NCBI GenBank assembly: GCA_017961175.1
Contig: JAGCXV010000068.1
Location: 1 to 48,151, forward strand
DNA length: 48,151 nt
Source of the DNA: Bacteroidales bacterium
GTDB taxonomy: Bacteria; Bacteroidota; Bacteroidia; Bacteroidales; UBA932
Direction of reading: 5' to 3'
A program made the translations under genes and the position numbers. A model generated the notes under the pieces. That model ran no database searches. It was not told the origin of the DNA and saw nothing but the letters and a program-made list of their open reading frames with translations. Shown here one piece after another: positions 25,226 through 34,411 of this stretch. Each line of letters starts with the position of its first letter. Within the stretch, counting starts at the first letter, position 1.

Positions 25226-26428
25226 CTATTCTGCCAATTTATCCAAAGCCCTCCTAACCGCCTGGATTCCAAGCTCCAGTTCCTCATCCGAGATGCAGAG
25301 CGGAGGGGCTATCCTGAACGATGTCGGCTGGAAAAGGAACCAGTCCGTAATCACGCCTTCATCGAGTAGTAAATATAGCACTTTTTTCGCTAATGCCTCG
25401 CTTCCCAGATCCACCGCTATAAGCAAACCTGCCGCACGTATCTCCTTTACAGCGGGATGGGATTCCAAACCCTCCACAACTTTTCTGCTCTTGCGCTCCA
25501 CATCTCCCACCCAGTCTTTTTCCAGGAGCAGCCTCAGCGATGCAAGTGCAGCCGCGCAGCATACCGGATGTCCTCCAAAAGTGGTTATGTGCCCGAGCGG
25601 CGGATCGGTCTGCCATGCACTCATCCTTTCAGGCGAAGTAACCATCGCTCCCAGAGGCATTCCGCCGCCAAGCGCCTTGGCCAGGGTCAGGATATCCGGC
25701 GTCACTCCGTATTTCTGAAATGCAAACATCTTGCCTGTCCTTCCAAAACCCGTCTGAACCTCGTCGAAAATAAGCAGGGCGCCGGTTTCGTCGCACTTTT
25801 TCCGCAGAGCCTCAAGGAATCCCGGAACCGGAATCTGCACTCCGCCTTCTCCCTGGACAGGCTCTACGATCACTGCAGCAGTTTCATCGGTGATAACTGA
25901 AAGGGAATCGATATCGTTGAAGGTAAAATGGTCCACCATCGGGAGTAGCGGGCGGAAGGCCCCCTTGAACTCCTCGCTGTCCATCAGGCTCAGGGCTCCC
26001 TGGGTGCTGCCGTGGTAGGCGTTTCGGCAGGCTGCAATTCTGCGGCGGCGGGTGATTCTCTTTGCCAGCTTTACTGCGGCCTCATTGGCCTCGCTGCCGC
26101 TGTTTACGTAGTACACGCTCTGGAGGCAGGACGGCAGAATGGAGCACAGAAGGGTGGCGTGCTGCACCTGGGGACTTTCTATCATCTCCCCATAGACCAT
26201 CAGGTGGGCATAGCTTTCCATCTGCGCCTTCACGGCGTCTATGACCTCTCTTCTGGCGTGGCCCACGTTGGAGACGGAAACCCCGGATATGAAATCAAGA
26301 TAACGTTTGGTCTCCGAATACAGAAAAACACCCTCTGCCTTCACTATGCTTAAACCTAGCGGGGAAGAGGATGTCTGTCCTACGTGCTTGAAGAAGAGGT
26401 CCCTCAAAGTGTAGGGTCCTTGCTTCAT
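25226..26428 (-). CDS. Class III PLP-dependent aminotransferase
   Basis: The 400-residue protein has the class III fold: NSGSEANEAAVKLAKR, IVEPVQGEGGVQIP, FDEVQTGFGRTG, and the PLP lysine Lys251 in LAKALGGGMPLGA. It resembles acetylornithine or 4-aminobutyrate aminotransferases, but no arginine or other pathway gene is nearby, so I do not choose between substrates. It lies between the zinc-ribbon gene (6 bases) and dnaB (6 bases). The start is preceded by TAATCAGCG. Confidence 0.9.
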   Translation of the reverse strand: MKQGPYTLRDLFFKHVGQTSSSPLGLSIVKAEGVFLYSETKRYLDFISGVSVSNVGHARREVIDAVKAQMESYAHLMVYGEMIESPQVQHATLLCSILPSCLQSVYYVNSGSEANEAAVKLAKRITRRRRIAACRNAYHGSTQGALSLMDSEEFKGAFRPLLPMVDHFTFNDIDSLSVITDETAAVIVEPVQGEGGVQIPVPGFLEALRKKCDETGALLIFDEVQTGFGRTGKMFAFQKYGVTPDILTLAKALGGGMPLGAMVTSPERMSAWQTDPPLGHITTFGGHPVCCAAALASLRLLLEKDWVGDVERKSRKVVEGLESHPAVKEIRAAGLLIAVDLGSEALAKKVLYLLLDEGVITDWFLFQPTSFRIAPPLCISDEELELGIQAVRRALDKLAE

Positions 26429-26434
26429 CGCTGA

Positions 26435-27295
26435 TTATTTTTTCTTTGCGGTTTTCTTTGCAGGCTTTGCTTCTTCTGCCTGAGGATTTTCCTCCTCGGC
26501 GAAGCGGGAACTTACCAGGATTCTTCCGCAGTACTCGCAAACCACAATCTTGCGGCTCTCGTCGATGTCAATCTCCCTCTGAGGCGGAATCTTGTTGAAG
26601 CATCCGCCACAAGCGCCTCTTACAACGGTAACTACGGCCATCTTGTTGCGGACGTTGGTTCTTACCTTGTTGTAGGCTGCAAGCATTCTGGAATCTATCT
26701 GGTCCTGATATCCCTTGCTCTCCTCCTGAAGCTTCTCGACTTCCTTCTCGGTCTCCTTCTCTATGTTTTCCAGTTCCTTACGCTTTGCCTCAAGGTCAGC
26801 CTCGCGGCCCTTTATCTCTTCTCCGATGAGTCCCAGTTCCTCTTTCTTGGTAACGAGGTTCTTGGTTCCGTCGTTAGCCTTCTTCTCGGCCAGCTGGCTC
26901 TCCAGCTGCTGGAATTCTATCTCCTTGGAAATGGACTCGAACTCGCGGTTGTTTCTTACGTTGTTTCTCTGCTGCTCGTACTTCTTGATTGCCAGGCGGC
27001 ACTCCTCAATCTCGTTCTTCTTGGCTGTGATGAAGTTCTCTATATCCTTGATATCCTTCTGGATAGCAGCCTGCTTTGTCTTAAGGCCGGCCACCTCGTC
27101 CTCAAGGTCTCTGACCTCCAGAGGAAGCTCTCCTCTGAGAAGGTAAATGGAATCTATCTTGGAGTCTGTCTGCTGGAGTTTGTAAAGAAGGTGGAGCTTC
27201 TTTTCCATTTCCAACGCGTCTGCGTTCTTTGTTGAAATCTGCAGGGAGGTGAAGGTCTCCCCGCTCAATGCAGGATTTTTCTTTGTTGTTGCCAT
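26435..27295 (-). CDS. Coiled-coil protein with C4-type zinc ribbon (PF02591 type)
   Basis: The 286-residue protein is mostly a long helical coiled coil (about 30-210) rich in Glu and Lys, followed by a zinc ribbon with cysteine pairs CGGC and CEYC about 20 residues apart, and a Lys/Ala-rich tail. This architecture matches the zinc-ribbon family often encoded next to Nif3-like proteins, and here Nif3 is directly upstream by 1 base. Role unknown; nucleic acid or protein binding is likely. Confidence 0.9.
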   Translation of the reverse strand: MATTKKNPALSGETFTSLQISTKNADALEMEKKLHLLYKLQQTDSKIDSIYLLRGELPLEVRDLEDEVAGLKTKQAAIQKDIKDIENFITAKKNEIEECRLAIKKYEQQRNNVRNNREFESISKEIEFQQLESQLAEKKANDGTKNLVTKKEELGLIGEEIKGREADLEAKRKELENIEKETEKEVEKLQEESKGYQDQIDSRMLAAYNKVRTNVRNKMAVVTVVRGACGGCFNKIPPQREIDIDESRKIVVCEYCGRILVSSRFAEEENPQAEEAKPAKKTAKKK

Positions 27296-27296
27296 A

Positions 27297-28073
27297 TCAA
27301 AAATAAAATATCGGGCTTATGTCAGCCTCGCTCAAATGGAGTGCAAATTTAGGAAAATTTTTCTTAACAATAGATTTAAGAAGTTCTATAGCCGGGAGTT
27401 CGCTGAAATGATGGCCCAGGTCCACCACCATAAATCCGGACGGGCAATAGAAGTTGTGGTGGGTTACATCTCCGGTCAGAAGCACCTGCGCTCCCTTTGC
27501 AACTGCTTCAGGAATAGAGCCTTGCCCGCCTCCGCTGCTTACGGCAACCCTACTGATCTTTCCCTTCAGCGGCTCTGAAGTCCGCAAATTTAAAACTCCA
27601 AACGCCTTTTTCACCTTTGCTATCAAACCAGCCGCACTTACAGGCGCAATCTTCCCCACCACTCCAAATCCGTCAGACAAAGCAATGCAGTCCTTAAGCC
27701 CCATCTTTGCTGCCATAATATCGTTTAGCCCTCCCTTCGCCCTGTCCAGGGGCGTGTGGGAAGAATAGACGGTTATCCCGGAACGAATCGCGAGCATTAT
27801 TGTATCAGATCTCGGATCCCCTTCCAGAATAGAAAGGCAAGGCTTGTGGACTATCAGCGGATGGTGCGTGATTATCATATCGCAGCCACAATCGACAGCC
27901 TCCTTAACCACTTCTAGCGAGCAGTTGAGGGCGATCAGGGCCTTGTGAACTTCCGCATTCGGATTCCCTACGGTAAAACCGCTGTTGTCCCACTCGGCCT
28001 GAGTTGCCAGCGGAGCAAACTTCTCTATAGCCTCAGCGATATCAGAGGCTTTGACTTTCTGTGTTTTCTGCAT
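27297..28073 (-). CDS. Nif3-like dinuclear metal centre protein (DUF34)
   Basis: The 258-residue protein has the Nif3/YbgI metal-binding residues: ITHHPLI (two histidines), TPLDRAKGGLND with its aspartate, and VDLGHHFSELPA near the C-terminus. It is the short form without the inserted PII-like domain found in many relatives. Proposed functions include GTP cyclohydrolase-like activity and metal insertion, none settled. Its start overlaps the merR end by 32 bases in a different frame. Confidence 0.92.
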   Translation of the reverse strand: MQKTQKVKASDIAEAIEKFAPLATQAEWDNSGFTVGNPNAEVHKALIALNCSLEVVKEAVDCGCDMIITHHPLIVHKPCLSILEGDPRSDTIMLAIRSGITVYSSHTPLDRAKGGLNDIMAAKMGLKDCIALSDGFGVVGKIAPVSAAGLIAKVKKAFGVLNLRTSEPLKGKISRVAVSSGGGQGSIPEAVAKGAQVLLTGDVTHHNFYCPSGFMVVDLGHHFSELPAIELLKSIVKKNFPKFALHLSEADISPIFYF

Positions 28074-28428
28074 CTTCCGGATAATCTTCTCCTGTTTCGT
28101 TGTCCAGATCTTCGCTTACGGCCAGAAGCTTGGCCTTGATAGAACGGAGCCTCTCTATGACCTCCAGTTTCCTGTCTGTCGGAGACAGGTTCTGCTTCAT
28201 CCTCTGGCGGGCTCCCTCCAATGTCATTCCGCTTTCCTTTACAAGGTGATGGATCATCTTGAATGTCTCCACGTCTTTCTGCGTGAAGAATCTGTTGCCC
28301 TTCTTGTTTCTGACGGGCTTTATGAACTGCGGAAAATTGTCTGACCAGAACCTGACCAGCGATGTGCTTTCTCCAAGGATTTTGGAAACTTCTCCGATTG
28401 TGTAATATAGCTTGCTGCCTTCCTCCAT
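28042..28428 (-). CDS. MerR-family transcriptional regulator
   Basis: The 128-residue protein (from the ATG at 28428; a TTG at 28437 lies inside the -7 box and is rejected) has an N-terminal MerR helix-turn-helix, YTIGEVSKILGESTSLVRFW, a wing, and a helix (KQNLSPTDRKLEVIERLRSI) that would form the dimer coil. It has no cysteine-rich or ligand domain, so its signal is unknown. It has its own strong promoter, and its mRNA would begin about 3 bases before the ATG. It could regulate the downstream genes or itself. Confidence 0.9.
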   Translation of the reverse strand: MEEGSKLYYTIGEVSKILGESTSLVRFWSDNFPQFIKPVRNKKGNRFFTQKDVETFKMIHHLVKESGMTLEGARQRMKQNLSPTDRKLEVIERLRSIKAKLLAVSEDLDNETGEDYPEDAENTESQSL

Positions 28429-28434
28429 ACCTTG

Positions 28435-28466
28435 CAAAAATAATCAAGTTGGAAGATTAATCCAAA
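28435..28466 (-). promoter_or_regulatory. merR promoter (-33 TTTG, -7 TATTTTTG)
   Basis: On the minus strand TTTG at 28463-28466 and TATTTTTG at 28435-28442 are 20 bases apart, a full Bacteroidota consensus. The -33 lies inside the end of the M23 gene. The predicted start near 28431 leaves almost no leader before the ATG at 28428. Confidence 0.7.
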
Positions 28467-29299
28467 GACTGGCCGGTGTTTTCAGATTTGTGGAGTGCCC
28501 AGGTGTATTCTTTTGGCTTCAGCGATGCGAAAAACCAGCAGACAGGATTCACTCTCTTGCCGTCGAAAAGTACCTCGTAGTGGAGATGCGGGGCGATGGT
28601 CTTTCCGGTCATTCCAACGCAGGCGAACCTTTGGGCACGGGAGAGGGTGTCTCCCCTTTTGACCGCGATGCTGTCCAGATGGCAGTAGCGGGTGGTGTAG
28701 CCGTTGAGGTGGTCAAGCTCCACAATGTCTCCTTCAGAGCGGTCTCCGCGGATAACGGATGTGACAACTCCTTCTGCCGGAGCGATTACGGGAGTTCCGG
28801 TCTCGGCCTCAATGTCAACGCCGGAATGCCATTCCACAACCTTTGTCAGAGGATTTATCTTGCGGCCGATGGAAGCGCCGATGCTTTCCTTCTGGCAGCC
28901 TTGTACCGGAATTATTGAAGGAATGTTCTCTGAGCTTGATCCGAGATATTTGAGATTTCCCTTTATAGAATCAATGGAAACCTCCACGCTCCTTGCCATT
29001 GCCAGGGCGGTCTTGATGTCGATATCCTGACCCATATTTTCCTTGTAGAGGTCCTTTGCCGGATCGGCTCCGAAGATGGAGCGGTAGATTCCCGCATCGC
29101 GGCTCTGGAGGGCCTTGAGTTCATCGCTGAGAGTGGAGAATCTGGCCTCTATGGTGTCAAGAGCCTTGGTGCGGCTGCGGTTTTCCTTGAGCAGGCGGGC
29201 CTCGTCGCCGAAATAAACGATATTGGCAAGCAGGATATAATAGATCACCGCCAAGGCGACGCTTCCAAGGAAGTACCATATTATCTTGCTCCGTTTCAT
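28457..29299 (-). CDS. M23 (LytM) family metallopeptidase, second copy of a tandem pair
   Basis: The 280-residue protein has an N-terminal membrane helix (about 8-28), a coiled-coil-like stretch, and a C-terminal M23 domain with HSGVDIEAETGTPV and APHLHYEV, which carry the zinc His-x3-Asp and His-x-His ligands. The domain appears catalytically complete. It cuts peptide cross-bridges in peptidoglycan, anchored at the inner membrane. It overlaps the upstream paralogue by four bases (ATGA), so the two are translationally coupled. Confidence 0.93.
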   Translation of the reverse strand: MKRSKIIWYFLGSVALAVIYYILLANIVYFGDEARLLKENRSRTKALDTIEARFSTLSDELKALQSRDAGIYRSIFGADPAKDLYKENMGQDIDIKTALAMARSVEVSIDSIKGNLKYLGSSSENIPSIIPVQGCQKESIGASIGRKINPLTKVVEWHSGVDIEAETGTPVIAPAEGVVTSVIRGDRSEGDIVELDHLNGYTTRYCHLDSIAVKRGDTLSRAQRFACVGMTGKTIAPHLHYEVLFDGKRVNPVCWFFASLKPKEYTWALHKSENTGQSLD

Positions 29300-30153
29300 T
29301 TTGCACCCTCCCTTACAAGACGTTCATACTCTTCCGCACTCATGCCGGAATCAAAGAAGTTCAGCGGATTCACCTTTCTTCCCATATATTCAACCTCATA
29401 ATGGAGGTGCGGGCCAGTGCTCTTTCCGGTGCTGCCTACAAAGCCTATCTGGTCTCCGCGCTTTACGCGGTCTCCCACGTGTACGATTGTGCTCTTCAAA
29501 TGGGCATAGCGGCTCTTGTATCCGAATCCGTGGTTGATGACAATCTCGTTGCCGTAGCCAGTGAACTTTATGTCCACTTTCTCCACGACTCCGTCTCCGG
29601 TGGCGAAGACGTGAAGCCCCTCGGGCCCTGCCAGATCCACTCCGGTATGCACCTTTGCATCCCCGCTCATTGGATCGCTCCTGACTCCAAAGCGGCTGGT
29701 CATGTGGATCTTGTCCAGATACAGCGGCGGAATGCCGGGCACGCAGGAAGACATCTTGCCGGCACTCTCGGAAAGCGGCTCCAGCTTGTCGTAACTCTCC
29801 GCCTGAGTCTTTGCCAGGGAGAACAGCTGGTCTATTCCGCCCGTCATCGCTTCAGGGAAAGCCTCCGCCTCCACTCCAAAGGCCGGACGGTAAATGTTGT
29901 TGTCCCTTTCCTGAAGCTCGTCCAAAATGGAAAAAGCGTGGTGGAGTTTGCCCTCGATGTCTTTCTGGCGTATATCCAGCATCGCGGAACGCTCCTCCAG
30001 CTGCTTTTTTCTCGGAGTCTTCAAGCCAATGACATAAAACAGGAGAACATAATACAGTACAAAGGCCACAAGGCTGAGAATGAACATCTTCCCGCCCTTG
30101 ACAACAAGTTCCCTTACCTGTGGATCCGATATGCCGTTATTGAATTTCCCCAA
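29296..30153 (-). CDS. M23 (LytM) family metallopeptidase, first copy of a tandem pair
   Basis: The 285-residue protein has a membrane helix (about 24-46), a helical region, and the M23 domain with [14 protein letters not shown] and [17 protein letters not shown]; the ligand residues are all present. The assigned start is a TTG at 30153; the next in-frame ATG, at residue 23, would lose the basic N-terminus but keep the helix, so the start is uncertain. The gene is divergent from alaS with only 47 bases between starts and is the first gene of the 13 kb minus-strand run. Confidence 0.9.
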   Translation of the reverse strand: MGKFNNGISDPQVRELVVKGGKMFILSLVAFVLYYVLLFYVIGLKTPRKKQLEERSAMLDIRQKDIEGKLHHAFSILDELQERDNNIYRPAFGVEAEAFPEAMTGGIDQLFSLAKTQAESYDKLEPLSESAGKMSSCVPGIPPLYLDKIHMTSRFGVRSDPMSGDAKVHTGVDLAGPEGLHVFATGDGVVEKVDIKFTGYGNEIVINHGFGYKSRYAHLKSTIVHVGDRVKRGDQIGFVGSTGKSTGPHLHYEVEYMGRKVNPLNFFDSGMSAEEYERLVREGAK

Positions 30154-30168
30154 TAAATGTTATTTTTG
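30140..30168 (+). promoter_or_regulatory. alaS promoter (TTG, 18 bases, TATTTTTG)
   Basis: TTG at 30140-30142 and a -7 box TATTTTTG at 30161-30168 have the proper spacing and give a leader of about 29 bases before the alaS ATG. The -33 overlaps the start of the divergent M23 gene. Confidence 0.55.
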
Positions 30169-30200
30169 TACGATTTGCACTAACTGCAAAAACCGTACTA

Positions 30201-32828
30201 ATGGAATCAAGACAGATTAGACAGGCATTCCTGGATTTCTTCAAGGAAAAGGAACACGTGATTGTGCCAAGCGCACCTATGGTTGTAAAGAACGACCCTA
30301 CGCTGATGTTCACAAACGCGGGAATGAACCAGTTCAAAGATATTTTCCTGGGCAACGCCGCCCCGTTCGCACTCCGTGCCGCAGACTCGCAGAAATGTCT
30401 GAGAGTTAGCGGAAAGCATAACGACCTGGAAGAGGTGGGGCACGATACCTACCACCACACGATGTTCGAGATGCTCGGAAACTGGAGCTTCGGAGACTAT
30501 TTCAAGAAAGAGGCTATCGAGTGGGGCTGGGAACTTCTAACAAAGGTTTTCAAGATAGATCCGGGAAGGCTTTACGCCACCGTTTTTGAGGGATATGCCC
30601 CGGACGGTCTGGGCCTGGACGAGGAAGCCAGGGAGAACTGGCTGAGGTTCCTGCCTGAGGACAGGGTGCTGCTGGGAAACAAGAAGGACAATTTCTGGGA
30701 GATGGGAGAAACCGGACCTTGCGGCCCTTGCAGCGAGATTCACATAGACCTCCGCGATGACGACGAAAGGGCAAAGGTTCCTGGACGGGAACTCGTGAAC
30801 AAGTCCGACCCTCTGGTAATCGAGATATGGAACCTTGTGTTCATGCAGTATAACCGCAAGGCAGACGGCAGCCTGGAGAAGCTTCCGCACAACAATGTGG
30901 ATACCGGAATGGGATTCGAGAGGCTCTGCATGGCGCTCCAGGGCAAAAAGAGCAACTACGACACGGATGTCTTCACCCCGCTGATTTCCAAGGTGGGAGA
31001 AATCGCCGGCAAGGACTATGCAACAGCGGACGAGAAAGTCAGAATCGCTATGAGGGTGATTTCAGACCACGTCAGGGCCATCACCTTCTCCATCGCGGAC
31101 GGACAGCTTCCTTCAAACGTTAAGGCAGGATATGTAATCCGCAGGATATTGAGGAGGGCCGTAAGATATGCCTACACATTCCTGGGAGTAAAGGAGCCTC
31201 TGCTGCACAAGCTGGTGCCTACACTGGTAGAGCAGATGGGAGACTTCTATCCTGAAATCCGCAAGCAGGAAGGCCTGATTTCCAAGGTCATCAAGGAAGA
31301 GGAGGAAACCTTCCTCAGGACCCTGGACCGTGGAATCCGCCTTATGGACGATGTAGTGGCAAAATGCAAGGCAGAGAACCGCAAACTTGTAAACGGAACG
31401 GATGCGTTCGTTCTTTACGATACCTTCGGATTCCCTATCGACCTTACGGAACTCATCGCCAAGGAAAACGGTCTGGAGATAGACCATCCGGGCTTTGAGG
31501 CGGAGCTCCAGAAGCAGAAGGAAAGAAGCCGCAACGCCGAAGCCAAGAAGGAAGGAGACTGGATTCCTGTCGGCGACGCAGAATCAGAAAGCGTGTTCAC
31601 AGGATATGACAACACAGTTGAGACCGGCGTAAAGATTCTCCGCTACAGGGAGGTCAAGACCAAGGGTAAAGACCTGTTCCACATAGTTCTGTCCAAGACA
31701 CCGTTCTATGCGGAAAGCGGCGGACAGGTGGGAGACAAGGGATGGCTCTGTTCTGCAGAAGGAGAGAAAATCCAGATAATAAACACGGTTAAGGAAAACG
31801 GCCTTTCCATCCACGTCACCGACAAGATGCCGGCAGACGTGTCCGGACAGTTCACCGCACAGGTGGACGAGGATCTCAGGCTTGCCACCACAGCAAACCA
31901 CAGCGCCACCCACCTGCTGGACTATGCGCTGAGAAAGGTACTCGGAACACACATCGAGCAGAAAGGCTCCTATGTAAGTCCTCAGTCGCTGAGATTTGAC
32001 TTCTCCCACTTTGAAAAAGTGCAGTCTGACAAGCTCCGCGAAGTGGAAAGGCTGGTCAACGCCCTCATCCGCAAGGATATCAAGAAAGAGGAAATGAGAG
32101 ACATGCCGATAGACGAGGCAAAGAAACTCGGAGCGATTGCACTCTTCGGCGAGAAATACGGAGACAAGGTAAGGGTTATAAAGTTTGCAGACAGCGTTGA
32201 GTTCTGCGGAGGAACCCACATTCCATCCACCGGAATGATCGGATATTTCAAGATCCTCAGCGAAAGCGCCATCGCCGCAGGAGTAAGAAGGATCGAGGCT
32301 ACCACCGGAAAGAACGCCGAGGACCTCGTTTACATTGAAGATGATATGATCCAGAACCTGAAGGAACTCTTCAAGAATTCCCCTAACGTGATGGACAGCG
32401 CCAAGCGTCTGATGGCGGAGAACGAGAATTTCCGCAAGCAGGCTGAGGAGATTATGAAGGAAAGGGCTGCCTCCATAAAGGAGAAGGCAAAGGAAATCGT
32501 CCAGAATATCAACGGTATAGACTTCATTGCCGTAAAGGGCGAATTCCCTATGGAACTTGTCAAGACCGTCGCATTCATGCTCAGGGCCGAGTGCCGCAGC
32601 ACGGTCTTTGCAGCCGGAATAACGGATTCTGCAAAACCGGGCCTGGTGCTCATGTACACCGACGACCTGGTAGAAAAGGGAATGAATGCCGGAAAGGATA
32701 TCCGCCCTGCCGCCAAGTTCATCAATGGAGGAGGCGGAGGACAGCCGTTCTTTGCAAGCGCAGGAGGAAAGAATCTGGACGGAATAGATGCCGCCCTGGA
32801 TTGCATTAAGGAAACCATAAGCAAGTAA
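30201..32828 (+). CDS. alaS: Alanyl-tRNA synthetase
   Basis: The 875-residue class II synthetase charges tRNA-Ala. The N-terminal catalytic core is clear ([52 protein letters not shown]). The editing domain has [11 protein letters not shown] and the zinc-type CGGTH motif. The C-terminal DHH-like part ends with [16 protein letters not shown]. Length is normal. Its stop is followed directly, with no gap, by the permease ATG. Confidence 0.98.
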   Translation: MESRQIRQAFLDFFKEKEHVIVPSAPMVVKNDPTLMFTNAGMNQFKDIFLGNAAPFALRAADSQKCLRVSGKHNDLEEVGHDTYHHTMFEMLGNWSFGDYFKKEAIEWGWELLTKVFKIDPGRLYATVFEGYAPDGLGLDEEARENWLRFLPEDRVLLGNKKDNFWEMGETGPCGPCSEIHIDLRDDDERAKVPGRELVNKSDPLVIEIWNLVFMQYNRKADGSLEKLPHNNVDTGMGFERLCMALQGKKSNYDTDVFTPLISKVGEIAGKDYATADEKVRIAMRVISDHVRAITFSIADGQLPSNVKAGYVIRRILRRAVRYAYTFLGVKEPLLHKLVPTLVEQMGDFYPEIRKQEGLISKVIKEEEETFLRTLDRGIRLMDDVVAKCKAENRKLVNGTDAFVLYDTFGFPIDLTELIAKENGLEIDHPGFEAELQKQKERSRNAEAKKEGDWIPVGDAESESVFTGYDNTVETGVKILRYREVKTKGKDLFHIVLSKTPFYAESGGQVGDKGWLCSAEGEKIQIINTVKENGLSIHVTDKMPADVSGQFTAQVDEDLRLATTANHSATHLLDYALRKVLGTHIEQKGSYVSPQSLRFDFSHFEKVQSDKLREVERLVNALIRKDIKKEEMRDMPIDEAKKLGAIALFGEKYGDKVRVIKFADSVEFCGGTHIPSTGMIGYFKILSESAIAAGVRRIEATTGKNAEDLVYIEDDMIQNLKELFKNSPNVMDSAKRLMAENENFRKQAEEIMKERAASIKEKAKEIVQNINGIDFIAVKGEFPMELVKTVAFMLRAECRSTVFAAGITDSAKPGLVLMYTDDLVEKGMNAGKDIRPAAKFINGGGGGQPFFASAGGKNLDGIDAALDCIKETISK

Positions 32829-34406
32829 ATGGAAGACCAGACCCAGAACCAGCTGCCTCTCGGAAGGAGGATAAAGGAAGCCATAAAAGGTTTCCTGCGA
32901 AAGCTTGGCGTAAAGACTTTGGACGGCTATATGCTGAAGTCTTTCCTGGGTCCGTTTGTAGCAGTGTTCGCCATCGTGACCTTCATCCTTATGATGCAGT
33001 TCCTTTGGCTGTACATCGATGAGCTTGTTGGCAAGGGACTGGGATTCAAGGTTATCGCCCAATTCATGATGTGGGGGTGCTGCACGCTGATTCCTTACGC
33101 CCTTCCGCTTGCAACCCTGCTGGCTTCCATCATGACAATGGGAGGACTTGGAGAAAACAGCGAGCTCCTTTCCATGAAGGCAGCCGGAATTTCCCTCCAG
33201 AGGATTCTCCGCCCGCTAAGCTATGTTGCCATCGTGATAGTTATCGGAGCCTTCTTCGCATCCAACAACCTTATTCCGGTGGCCTACAACAAGATTTACA
33301 CCCTCAGGGAAGACATAACCAACACCAAGGAAGAAATCAAGATTCCGGTGGGCATATTCTACGACGGCATAGACGGCTATTCTATAAGGGTCGGCGCCAG
33401 GGACAAGAACATGCTGATGCACCAGATCATGATCTACAACCATTCCAAGGAGAGCGGAAACACAGATGTAACCATCGCCGATTCGGGAAGGTTCTCAATT
33501 ACTCCGGACAAGCAGGGACTTCTGATAACCCTCTACAACGGAGTCAATTACCAGGAGACCAACAACCGCACCTACACGGATACATCCCTGGCTCTCCAGA
33601 GAATCAGGTTCTCCTTCCAACAGATAGCCATTCCTCTTGAAAACTATGCTTTCAAGGGATCCAGCGAGAGCCGCTACAGCCAGGAGGTCATGGCAAAGAA
33701 CATAACCCAGCTGAGAAAGGACAGGGATTCCCTGACGGTTGCAAACGATTCATCCTTGAACTTCCACACGAGCAGGGCTGTCACTGCAGAATGGCTGGGA
33801 CATAAGGAACAGCTGGACACTGCCCGCAACAAAGGCTTCAGGGAAAGCCTGCCGGAAGACAGGCTCTACCACTGGAAGACTCCTGGAGACAAGGCCGAGG
33901 CCCTTTCCACCGTTTACGGAACACTTAACAACGAGCTGGTTTCCTACGGTTTCTACCACGCACAGATATACCAGACCGCCTATCCTTTGAGAAGGACTAT
34001 AATAGAGACTTACAGAAAGTTTACACTAAGTCTGGCGTGTCTGATATTCTTCTTCATCGGCGCACCTATCGGAGCCATCGTGAGAAAGGGAGGACTGGGA
34101 ACTCCGGCCATTATCTCCATACTCTTCTTCGTGCTGTACTGGGTTGTGGACATCAGCGGAAAGAAACTGGCCAACGACGGAGCCATCAGCCCGTTCCTCG
34201 GAGCCTTCATCTCCACCCTGGTGCTCGCTCCTCTGGCCGCATTCCTCACATGGAAGTGCACGCAGGATTCCGCAGTATTCGATCCTGACAACGCAATAAA
34301 GAACATTAAGAATTTCTTCGGCCGCCTGTTCAACAAGGAAAAGAGAGAACTCTACCGCCAAAAGATGGCGCAGATCCTTAAGAAAGAGGCGGAGAACAAC
34401 CAGTAG
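32829..34406 (+). CDS. LptF/LptG-family lipopolysaccharide export permease (long form)
   Basis: The 525-residue protein has six membrane helices split three and three (about 45-125 and 405-490), with a periplasmic jellyroll domain between them. LDGYMLKSFLGPF at the start and GAPIGAIVRKGGLGTPAI before the second helix set match YjgP/YjgQ proteins. The permease pair LptF-LptG with LptB pulls lipopolysaccharide from the inner membrane. This copy has about 110 extra residues (about 280-390), charged and helical, between the jellyroll and the last helices. It begins at the base after the alaS stop (TAAATG). Confidence 0.9.
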   Translation: MEDQTQNQLPLGRRIKEAIKGFLRKLGVKTLDGYMLKSFLGPFVAVFAIVTFILMMQFLWLYIDELVGKGLGFKVIAQFMMWGCCTLIPYALPLATLLASIMTMGGLGENSELLSMKAAGISLQRILRPLSYVAIVIVIGAFFASNNLIPVAYNKIYTLREDITNTKEEIKIPVGIFYDGIDGYSIRVGARDKNMLMHQIMIYNHSKESGNTDVTIADSGRFSITPDKQGLLITLYNGVNYQETNNRTYTDTSLALQRIRFSFQQIAIPLENYAFKGSSESRYSQEVMAKNITQLRKDRDSLTVANDSSLNFHTSRAVTAEWLGHKEQLDTARNKGFRESLPEDRLYHWKTPGDKAEALSTVYGTLNNELVSYGFYHAQIYQTAYPLRRTIIETYRKFTLSLACLIFFFIGAPIGAIVRKGGLGTPAIISILFFVLYWVVDISGKKLANDGAISPFLGAFISTLVLAPLAAFLTWKCTQDSAVFDPDNAIKNIKNFFGRLFNKEKRELYRQKMAQILKKEAENNQ

Positions 34407-34411
34407 TTCAA

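Noticed and set aside
25226-26428. Acetylornithine aminotransferase (argD)
   Set aside because: The class III fold fits, but no arginine gene is nearby and the sequence does not settle the substrate.
31584-33062. A 492-codon open frame antisense to alaS and the permease start
   Set aside because: It crosses two confident genes, has no start context and no recognisable domain.
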